Shown: piece after piece, positions 1 to 5,123 of the stretch
Layout: every line of letters begins with the position of its first letter
How positions within the stretch are numbered: the stretch's first letter is position 1
Assembly: GCA_030665795.1 (NCBI GenBank)
Contig: DAOUZD010000078.1
Span: 1-5,123, forward strand
Length of the DNA: 5,123 bases
Direction: 5' to 3'
From: Dehalococcoides sp.
GTDB lineage: Bacteria > Chloroflexota > Dehalococcoidia > Dehalococcoidales > RBG-16-60-22
Made by a program: the position numbers and the translations under genes
Notes under the pieces: generated by a model
Database searches by the model: none
Told to the model about the DNA's origin: nothing
The model's input: only the letters and a program-made list of their open reading frames with translations

Positions 1-2427
1 GGCAGCATTATCATCGCCTTTATCCTCAGTTATGCCACTATCCGGCATCAGTTGGTGGACATCAGAATTGTTTTGCGTCGGAGCTTGTCGTGGGTGAGCC
101 TGGGGACTATCGGCATTATTAGCTACGGGCTTTTACTCGTCGTCCTCCATTCTGTACTCGGCTTTGAGTTTGACCTCACCGCTACGTCCATAGCCACTTT
201 AGTTGCCGTTCTAGTCGCCATATTTATTTTTAGACTGCGCGGCTATCTCTTCGCCACCGTGGGCAAAGCTTTCCAGGGGCAAAGTTATGATTACCGCCAG
301 AAGTTATCTGATTTTGCCGGCAAAATACACAATCTTTTCAGCCTTAAAGAACAGGGCGGAGAGCTGTTGACGCTGGTCACCAGAGCCATCGGCTGTAAGC
401 GGGCGTCCCTGCTGTTCCTTGAAGCGGGCTCCCAAGATTTTACCGCCCAGTTTGTTGAACCTAATGGGAAAGACAATTCCCGGTCCAATCTGAGGTTGAG
501 CAGGCAAAATCCGATTGTGGAGTACCTGGGACGGGAACAAAAACTGTTAACCAGAGAGAGTTTAGCCATTCTACCCGAATTTCGCGGTCTATGGGAGCAG
601 GAAAAAGAAGAAATTAAGTCAAATGAGATAGAGCTATTTGTGCCTTTGATTAGCCGCGATAGATTAATCGGTATTCTAGCACTGGATAAAAAGCAATCCG
701 GCAGGTACTCACTGGAAGATTTTTATCTACTCGAGGATGTGACCAACCAAGTAGCGGTAAGCATGGAGAAGGAATACCTTAGGGAGCGACTCAGGGAGCG
801 TGAAGAAGAATTATCCGTCATCAACCGTTCCAGCGCCATTCTAGCTTCTAGTTTGGATATTCAAGGAATATACGGCAGCTTTATCGAGGAGCTAAAGAAG
901 GTAATGGATGTCAGCTGGGCCGCCATTGTGCTCATTGAGGAGAATTACCTTCGTTTTCTGGCGTTATTCTCTGAGATAGGTTCAGCCTGGAAGGTGGGAG
1001 AGCGAACCCCAATCCGAGGCACGGCTACGGAGTGGATAACTACCTACAAAGAGACGGTAGTTGAGCCTGACCTATCGCAGGGAAGCCGGTTTGTCACCGC
1101 AAAATACCATCTCAAGCAAGGGGTACGCTCGATTGCTTACCTGCCGTTATTCGCTAAAGGTGAAGCTATCGGTAGTTTTATCGTGGCTAGTCGTAACCCG
1201 AATGCTTATAACCCGAGGCACCTGATGCTCCTGGAACAGCTAGCTTCACAGATTGCCATGTCGATTGAGAATTCTCGGCTTTATGCGAAAGCTGAGGAAA
1301 GGGCGCGCCTTGATGAGCTTACTGGTTTACTTAACCGCCGCTCTCTGGATGAGCTGATTGCCGCTGAGATTGGTCGGCATTCCCGTTATGGTGGCGTTTT
1401 CTCCTTAATCATCTTTGACCTTGATTCTTTTAAAGCATTTAACGACCACTATGGGCATCTGGCCGGTGATAAGCTCCTCAGCAAAGTCGGCAGCATTATG
1501 AAAAGTACGATAAGGAATGCTGACCAGGCTTTTCGCTATGGTGGTGATGAATTCGCTGTCCTTCTACCCAATACCTCCGTTGATGCCGCCAACCAAGTGG
1601 CGGAGCGAATCCGCAAACAAGTCGCTTCCAAGACGAAAACAGGCTATACCCCAATTACCGCCAGTCTTGGGCTGGCGAGTTGGCCGGCAGGTGGCATAGG
1701 GCCGAATGAAGTTATTGCCGCGGCGGATGTGGCACTCTATCAAGCCAAGCGAGAGGGCGGCAACCGAGTTTGCTGTGCTTCAGGAACTTTGCTGCCTCTA
1801 AATGAGACTACAGTTAGTTCTGGGGAAACTGAGGAAAGCGAGGCCTTAAGTGCCATTTACGCCCTGGCGGCAACCGTAGACGCCAAGGACCACCACTACC
1901 ACAGTCACGTGAAATGGGTAAAAGATTACGCTGTAGTCCTGGCGGAGGCGCTTAAGCTGGAGCCGTCAGAAATAAGCAAGCTGGAGACCTGTGCTTTACT
2001 GCACGATATTGGCAAGATTAGCATCAGTGAAAAGATACTTAATAAGCCTGGTAAGCTGACTGCCGAGGAGTGGGAAGCAGTTAAAGCTCACCCTCAGGTG
2101 GGAGTAAATATTGCTAGTCATGCTCGTCAACTGGCCCCCTGCCTGGCTGGTATCCTACACCACCATGAAAGGTATGATGGGAGCGGCTATCCCAAAGGAC
2201 TGAAGGGTGAAGAGATACCTTTGGAGGCTCGTATTCTGGCCGTAGCTGACGCCTTTACGGCGATGACTTCCGACCGAACTTACTCTAGTGCCTTATCCCT
2301 TGAGGAAGCACTGGAGGAGATGAAGCGAGGTGCGGGCAAGCAATTCGACCCTCATCTGGTTGAGGTTTTTTGCTCCGCTATCGAAACTACCCCTCTCACG
2401 CCTACGGGAGAGAGGATAAGGAGGTGA
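1..2427 (+). CDS. Membrane-anchored GAF-GAF-GGDEF-HD-GYP cyclic-di-GMP signalling protein (5' partial)
   Basis: The frame is open from base 1, so the gene begins upstream. The TTG at 52 is only an internal codon, because the codons before it continue a hydrophobic helix (IIIAFILSY). Counting codons from base 1: the end of one membrane helix (1-13), two more helices (about 35-54 and 60-77), GAF 1 (about 118-257), a charged coiled linker (LRERLREREEEL, about 260-271), GAF 2 (about 285-427), GGDEF (about 437-590) and HD-GYP (about 615-795). The cyclase site looks intact: FDLDSFKAFND, HLAGD, GGDEF at 1540-1554, and an RxxD inhibitory site (RNAD, 1513-1524) five residues before it. The phosphodiesterase site also looks intact: LLHDIGK (HD at 2002-2007), AHPQVG, HHHERYDGSGYP (2158-2193) and VADAF. 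By family knowledge it would make c-di-GMP from GTP and hydrolyse it at the inner membrane, with the GAF and membrane parts as sensors. Which activity dominates cannot be read from sequence. Domain calls are firm; the signal is unknown. Confidence 0.95.
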   Translation, partial: GSIIIAFILSYATIRHQLVDIRIVLRRSLSWVSLGTIGIISYGLLLVVLHSVLGFEFDLTATSIATLVAVLVAIFIFRLRGYLFATVGKAFQGQSYDYRQKLSDFAGKIHNLFSLKEQGGELLTLVTRAIGCKRASLLFLEAGSQDFTAQFVEPNGKDNSRSNLRLSRQNPIVEYLGREQKLLTRESLAILPEFRGLWEQEKEEIKSNEIELFVPLISRDRLIGILALDKKQSGRYSLEDFYLLEDVTNQVAVSMEKEYLRERLREREEELSVINRSSAILASSLDIQGIYGSFIEELKKVMDVSWAAIVLIEENYLRFLALFSEIGSAWKVGERTPIRGTATEWITTYKETVVEPDLSQGSRFVTAKYHLKQGVRSIAYLPLFAKGEAIGSFIVASRNPNAYNPRHLMLLEQLASQIAMSIENSRLYAKAEERARLDELTGLLNRRSLDELIAAEIGRHSRYGGVFSLIIFDLDSFKAFNDHYGHLAGDKLLSKVGSIMKSTIRNADQAFRYGGDEFAVLLPNTSVDAANQVAERIRKQVASKTKTGYTPITASLGLASWPAGGIGPNEVIAAADVALYQAKREGGNRVCCASGTLLPLNETTVSSGETEESEALSAIYALAATVDAKDHHYHSHVKWVKDYAVVLAEALKLEPSEISKLETCALLHDIGKISISEKILNKPGKLTAEEWEAVKAHPQVGVNIASHARQLAPCLAGILHHHERYDGSGYPKGLKGEEIPLEARILAVADAFTAMTSDRTYSSALSLEEALEEMKRGAGKQFDPHLVEVFCSAIETTPLTPTGERIRR
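2418..2427 (+). promoter_or_regulatory. Near-perfect Shine-Dalgarno sequence at the end of gene 1
   Basis: AAGGAGGTGA matches the anti-Shine-Dalgarno end of 16S rRNA over ten bases and overlaps the TGA stop of the upstream gene. It is 51 bases before the ATG at 2479, too far to serve that start directly. The only nearby start at a usable distance is TTG 2430 (5 bases after GGAGG), which opens a 25-codon frame ending at TAG 2505-2507, inside the next gene. It could drive a short leader frame that couples translation, or it may be a chance match from the coding sequence KEVT-like context. Confidence 0.45.
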
Positions 2428-2436
2428 CATTGCCGG

Positions 2437-2461
2437 AGGCTGGCCTCACTGAGACCAGCTT
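2437..2461 (+). promoter_or_regulatory. Intergenic RNA hairpin between genes 1 and 2
   Basis: Bases 2437-2447 pair with 2451-2461: CTGG with CCAG and CTC with GAG, one C-A mismatch, one G-U pair and a 3-base loop. It sits between the strong Shine-Dalgarno sequence and the ATG of the response regulator. No run of U follows (next bases GAATAC), so it is not a typical intrinsic terminator. It may influence translation of the downstream gene or message stability. It could also be accidental; no folding energy was computed. Confidence 0.35.
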
Positions 2462-2478
2462 GAATACGGCGCGTAAAG

Positions 2479-3153
2479 ATGAACAAGACACAAGTCATTG
2501 TAGTTAGTCAGCAGTTCCTGTTTCGGCAAGGAATAGAGCACGCACTCTCCGAAATAAAAGATATCAAGGTTTCCGCCGCGGCTGAGGTTAATGATAAAGT
2601 GCTCTCAATTATCGATACTTTGCCACCTGACGTCGCCCTGGTGGATATCGATACTCCCTCTGAGGGCGGATTGAGATTAGCGCGTAAGATAAAACAACGC
2701 TTGCCTACTATTGGTGTCGTTGTCCTTACTGCGAATCCGGATGATGTCCAGCTCTTTCAGGCACTCAAAGCCCAGGCGGTAGCTTATTTAAGCAAGGAGA
2801 TTACGGCTGAGGACCTGGTTGATACCATCAGGCGTGTTGCGCGCGGTGAGCATCCGATTAATGAAAGCCTGACTGCCCGACCCAAATTGGCCGAACACGT
2901 ATTACAACAATTTCAGGAGCTCTCCTGGCGAAGCGAAGCTGAAGGCTTCATCGCTCCGCTTACCCCCAGAGAGATGGAAATCCTTAATTACATCGCCCAG
3001 GGCTATCTTAACAAGCAGATTGCCGCCGAGCTTGACATCAGCGAACAAACCATAAAAAATCACGTTACTTCAATCCTGCGTAAATTGAATGCTAACGCCC
3101 GTACTGAAGCGGTAGTTGTCGCCATAAAGCAGGGCTTAATCTCTCTCGGTTAG
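2479..3153 (+). CDS. NarL/LuxR-family response regulator with atypical receiver lacking the acidic pair
   Basis: This 224-residue protein has a receiver (about 1-120), a linker (about 121-158) and a LuxR/GerE-type helix-turn-helix (about 161-221: LTPREMEIL, NKQIAAELDISEQTIKNHV, RKLNANARTEA). It aligns without gaps to the regulator at 4477 through the receiver. The phospho-acceptor Asp56 (2644-2646), Thr84 (2728-2730) and Lys106 (2794-2796) are kept. The Mg-binding acidic pair is replaced: where the partner has VVDDH, this protein has VVSQQ (Ser10-Gln11, 2506-2511). Known receivers lacking these acids are often poorly phosphorylated or act independently of phosphate, as in CsgD- and VpsT-like regulators. 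ATG 2479 is the only sensible start, since a stop in frame lies at 2461; its ribosome site is weak. It probably shares a transcript with the c-di-GMP gene 51 bases upstream. Likely a cytoplasmic DNA-binding regulator; targets unknown. Confidence 0.93.
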   Translation: MNKTQVIVVSQQFLFRQGIEHALSEIKDIKVSAAAEVNDKVLSIIDTLPPDVALVDIDTPSEGGLRLARKIKQRLPTIGVVVLTANPDDVQLFQALKAQAVAYLSKEITAEDLVDTIRRVARGEHPINESLTARPKLAEHVLQQFQELSWRSEAEGFIAPLTPREMEILNYIAQGYLNKQIAAELDISEQTIKNHVTSILRKLNANARTEAVVVAIKQGLISLG

Positions 3154-3233
3154 AGCTTACTATGTCTATATCGGGTTCAAGTAAAACCTTGTCCGGCTAA
3201 TTCCTGCCGAGAAATAACCCCTTCTTGCTCTCC

Positions 3234-3262
3234 TTGACATTCGTTATATAGCGAATTACTAT
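3234..3262 (+). promoter_or_regulatory. Sigma70-type promoter for the kinase-regulator pair
   Basis: A perfect -35 hexamer TTGACA (3234-3239) is followed by exactly 17 bases and TACTAT (3257-3262, four of six matches to TATAAT). Transcription would begin near 3269-3270 and leave a leader of about 27 bases before ATG 3297. It lies in the only gap of the window longer than 100 bases (3154-3296). The rest of that gap shows only a weak 4-base stem (CGGC/GCCG near 3194-3209) and no convincing terminator for the gene before it. Position, spacing and hexamer quality make this the best promoter in the window. Confidence 0.65.
3239..3256 (+). promoter_or_regulatory. 18-base near-palindrome in the promoter spacer, candidate operator
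   Basis: ATTCGTTATATAGCGAAT is self-complementary at 16 of 18 positions; the one imperfect pair (T3244 with G3251) would be a wobble in RNA. It begins at the last base of the -35 hexamer and ends just before the -10. A dimeric DNA-binding protein here would block or remodel RNA polymerase binding. The two NarL/LuxR-type regulators beside it are natural candidates, because such proteins bind as dimers to inverted repeats, but the protein cannot be identified from the site. Confidence 0.5.
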
Positions 3263-3296
3263 TTAGACTACCAATAAGAAGATAGAAGAGACAAAA

Positions 3297-4475
3297 ATGC
3301 AAACCAGGTATGAAAGAGAGGCTTTCCAGTTTCTAGCCGTCTACCGCTTTCTGGCTTACGCCCTGGCGGTGATGTTCACGCAGGTTACGCCACTCGTACT
3401 ATCGGTACCGGCGATGCCTCCTCTCCAACTCTATATCATCTTGAGTACCCTCGGCGTCTATACCATCCTAAGAGTCTTCTCTCCTCTCCACTGGCGGGAG
3501 AGGAGCACGATGACCTATCTAATTCTAATCGGCGATTTTGTGCTTTGCATCCTGCTGGTTATCTACACCAACGGTCTGAATAGTCCCTTCTTGCTCTACT
3601 CCCTCACCCCGATTATGACCGCCGCCCTTCTCTTTGAGGAAAAGGTAGCCCTTTCTCTGGCAGCTATTGCCACTCTCGCCCTCTCCATTACTCACCTAGC
3701 CCTGAGCCAGCTCACTGAGATGTTTGCCTCGATTATGCAGGGACATAATCTCACCCTGCTGATAGTCTACACTCTTTTCTGCTTTGTCGTTGCCATGGTG
3801 CCTTACCGCATTAACCTGAACATTCGCCGTCGCATCGAAAGAGAGGCAATTATTGAGGAGCGCCGCCGAATTGCGCGGGAGATACATGATGGCGTGGCAC
3901 AGTCATTGAGCTACCTCAATCTGAAAACAAAGGCGGTAAGCGACTCACTTTCTTCCCAAAACACGGTGCAAGCGCTCACCGAGCTTGGCGAGATTCGGGA
4001 GGTAGTGCAGGATACTTACGAGGATATCAGGGAATCCATTGAGCAATTAAGTACCGAGATAAGAAGCGTCCCCATAATAACCGCGCTAGGAAACTACGTC
4101 CGGGAATTTGGCAACAATAGTGCTATTCGGGTTCAATTTAATGTCGCCAAACCCTTCACCAAGCTTTCCCCGGTTGCCGAGTTGCAATTGCTGCGCATTG
4201 TCCAAGAGGCGCTGACCAACGTCAGACGACACGCCATGGCCAGTGAAGTAGCAGTAAAACTAGAGAATACCCGTGAGTCAGTGGAGATGCTGGTCAAAGA
4301 CAATGGGCAGGGCTTTAATCTTATGGATGTAGAAAAATCTCCCCCCGGCTACCACGGTTTGAGCATTATCAAAGAAAGGGCAGAGGGGCTTGGCGGCAGT
4401 TTGGACATCTCAACCGCCCCAGATAAGGGAACAGAGATAAAAATTAGCCTCCCCGTCGAGAAAGTGAGGTTGTGA
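3297..4475 (+). CDS. Six-helix membrane sensor histidine kinase, HisKA_3 (NarX/DesK-type)
   Basis: The 392-residue protein has six predicted membrane helices (about 12-32, 43-60, 73-91, 97-113, 117-138, 151-169) and almost no extracytoplasmic domain. A charged helix (RRRIEREAIIEERR) leads to a HisKA_3 dimerisation domain with phospho-acceptor His197 in RRIAREIHDGVAQSL (His at 3885-3887), then a HATPase_c domain: N box EALTNVRRH (Asn308, 4218-4220), G1 box DNGQGF (Asp335, 4299-4301), and a glycine-rich stretch from GYHGLSII to GLGGSL. All catalytic motifs look intact. Short loops imply it senses something in or near the membrane. The TM3-TM4 loop NGLNSPF (3570-3590) resembles the quinone-binding GGxxNPF loop of RegB/PrrB. 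The start ATG 3297 has a weak GAAGAG ribosome site 6 bases upstream and follows a good promoter. The stop is 1 base before the next regulator, its probable phosphotransfer partner. Confidence 0.94.
   Translation: MQTRYEREAFQFLAVYRFLAYALAVMFTQVTPLVLSVPAMPPLQLYIILSTLGVYTILRVFSPLHWRERSTMTYLILIGDFVLCILLVIYTNGLNSPFLLYSLTPIMTAALLFEEKVALSLAAIATLALSITHLALSQLTEMFASIMQGHNLTLLIVYTLFCFVVAMVPYRINLNIRRRIEREAIIEERRRIAREIHDGVAQSLSYLNLKTKAVSDSLSSQNTVQALTELGEIREVVQDTYEDIRESIEQLSTEIRSVPIITALGNYVREFGNNSAIRVQFNVAKPFTKLSPVAELQLLRIVQEALTNVRRHAMASEVAVKLENTRESVEMLVKDNGQGFNLMDVEKSPPGYHGLSIIKERAEGLGGSLDISTAPDKGTEIKISLPVEKVRL
3481..3505 (+). repeat. Perfect 9-base inverted repeat inside the kinase gene
   Basis: CTCCTCTCC (3481-3489) and GGAGAGGAG (3497-3505) are exact reverse complements around a 7-base loop. 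They fall in codons for the positively charged cytoplasmic loop between helices 2 and 3 (SPLHWRERS). In mRNA this would be a stable stem. A perfect 9-base stem with a short loop is not very rare by chance in 5 kb, so function is only possible. Confidence 0.35.
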
Positions 4476-4476
4476 T

Positions 4477-5123
4477 ATGGATACCGTTAAAGTACTGGTG
4501 GTGGATGACCACGCCTTATTCCGTCGTGGTATCGCCACGGTGCTCGCCAATCAGGAAAATTTAGAGATAGTGGGGGAAGCTGTCGACGGACTGGAAGCAA
4601 TCGAAAAGGCTGAGGAAACCGCCCCTGATGTCATTGTGATGGACCTCAATATGCCGCGTTGCAGTGGACTGGAAGCCACGCAAGCACTCCAGGCAAAGAT
4701 GCCTCAGGTTAATATCCTCGTCCTGACCGTCTCAGACAGCGAAGCTGACCTCTTTGCCGCCATAAAATTTGGCGCTACCGGTTACCTACTGAAGAACACC
4801 GAGCCAGAGGAGTTGGTTCAGGCCTTCTTTTATATTGCTCAGGGTGGAGTAATAATCACCCCCATTATGGCAGCAAAGCTGCTTACTGAATTCAAAGACC
4901 TGGAGACCGGGGCAGAGAGGAAACCGGCTCAAGAAGCCGAGGCTAATTTGAGCCTGCGAGAGGACGAGGTATTGCGCCTGGTAGCTCAAGGAGCCACCAA
5001 CAAGGAAATCGCCGATTCCCTGTTTATTTCCGAGAACACGGTGAAGACGCACCTGCGCAACATTATGGATAAGCTACATCTGGCAAACCGAAGCCAGGCG
5101 GCGGCTTACGCCGTTAAAAAAGG
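4477..5123 (+). CDS. NarL/LuxR-family response regulator, canonical (3' partial)
   Basis: The frame runs from ATG 4477 to the window end without a stop, giving 215 complete codons; the family is usually 210-225 residues, so only the last few are missing. The receiver is canonical: Asp10-Asp11 (VVDDH), phospho-acceptor Asp56 (4642-4644, VMDLNMP), Thr84 and Lys106. After a linker of about 35 residues comes a LuxR/GerE helix-turn-helix (about 158-212: LSLREDEVLRLVAQG, NKEIADSLFISENTVKTHL, DKLHLANRSQA). GAGGT at 4466-4470, inside the end of the kinase gene, lies 6 bases before the ATG, and the genes are separated by 1 base, so translation is probably coupled. By family knowledge the kinase upstream phosphorylates Asp56, promoting dimerisation and DNA binding. 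Target genes are not visible here; the palindrome at 3239-3256 could be an autoregulatory site. Confidence 0.94.
   Translation, partial: MDTVKVLVVDDHALFRRGIATVLANQENLEIVGEAVDGLEAIEKAEETAPDVIVMDLNMPRCSGLEATQALQAKMPQVNILVLTVSDSEADLFAAIKFGATGYLLKNTEPEELVQAFFYIAQGGVIITPIMAAKLLTEFKDLETGAERKPAQEAEANLSLREDEVLRLVAQGATNKEIADSLFISENTVKTHLRNIMDKLHLANRSQAAAYAVKK

Noticed and set aside
52..54. TTG as the true start of the c-di-GMP gene
   Set aside because: The frame is open to base 1 and codes for a continuing membrane helix; the gene starts before the window.
291..569. Minus-strand open frames of 92 and 78 codons
   Set aside because: They lie wholly inside the GAF region of a clear plus-strand gene and their translations show no domain or membrane pattern.
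1517..1699. Plus-strand 60-codon frame overlapping the GGDEF region
   Set aside because: It is an alternate frame of strongly conserved catalytic sequence, with no sensible protein features.
2360..2388. TTGAGG inside the end of gene 1 as a -35 for the second gene
   Set aside because: No acceptable -10 lies 16-18 bases downstream.
2437..2461. Hairpin as an intrinsic terminator
   Set aside because: There is no U-tract after the stem; the next bases are GAATACGGCG.
2479..3153. VpsT-type c-di-GMP binding motif W-[F/L/M]-[T/S]-R in the degenerate regulator
   Set aside because: The protein has only one Trp (SWRSE, residue 150), which does not match the motif and lies in the linker. c-di-GMP binding therefore stays a hypothesis without motif support.
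3245..3250. TATATA as an alternative -10 element
   Set aside because: The matching -35 position (TTCTTG, 3222-3227) is poor, while TTGACA-17-TACTAT is much better; TATATA is the centre of the palindrome.
4786..5052. Minus-strand open frame of 88 codons
   Set aside because: It is antisense to the conserved linker and helix-turn-helix of the last regulator and has no recognisable protein features.

Overview
The window carries four same-strand signalling genes packed end to end and nothing else of size. The two outer genes run off the window. In order they are: (1) the C-terminal part of a large membrane protein with GAF-GAF-GGDEF-HD-GYP domains for cyclic-di-GMP turnover (1-2427, 5' end outside); (2) a NarL/LuxR-type response regulator whose receiver lacks the usual acidic pair (2479-3153); (3) a six-helix membrane histidine kinase of the HisKA_3/NarX-DesK type (3297-4475); and (4) a canonical NarL/LuxR-type response regulator (4477-5123, 3' end outside).

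The organism is a bacterium with roughly balanced base composition. The N-terminal membrane segment of gene 1 and the styles of the kinase and regulators remind me of Chloroflexota (Dehalococcoidia-like) or deep-branching Firmicutes environmental genomes. This is an impression from protein style, with no marker gene to settle it.

The layout suggests two transcription units. Genes 1 and 2 are 51 bases apart and probably co-transcribed. Between them lie a near-perfect Shine-Dalgarno sequence that does not serve gene 2's ATG and a hairpin without a U-tract. Genes 3 and 4 are 1 base apart, so they are a classic kinase-regulator pair. The 143-base gap before gene 3 holds a well-formed sigma70-type promoter (TTGACA, 17 bases, TACTAT), and the spacer is almost exactly filled by an 18-base near-palindrome, a strong operator candidate.

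Working model (inference): the kinase of gene 3 senses a membrane signal. Its TM3-TM4 loop resembles the quinone-binding GGxxNPF loop of RegB/PrrB. It passes phosphate to gene 4. Gene 1 adjusts c-di-GMP in response to ligands of its GAF and membrane domains. Gene 2 may act without phosphorylation, or through a different input. The most unusual points are the degenerate receiver next to a dual-domain c-di-GMP enzyme, the RegB-like loop on a NarX-type kinase, and the palindrome inside the promoter spacer.
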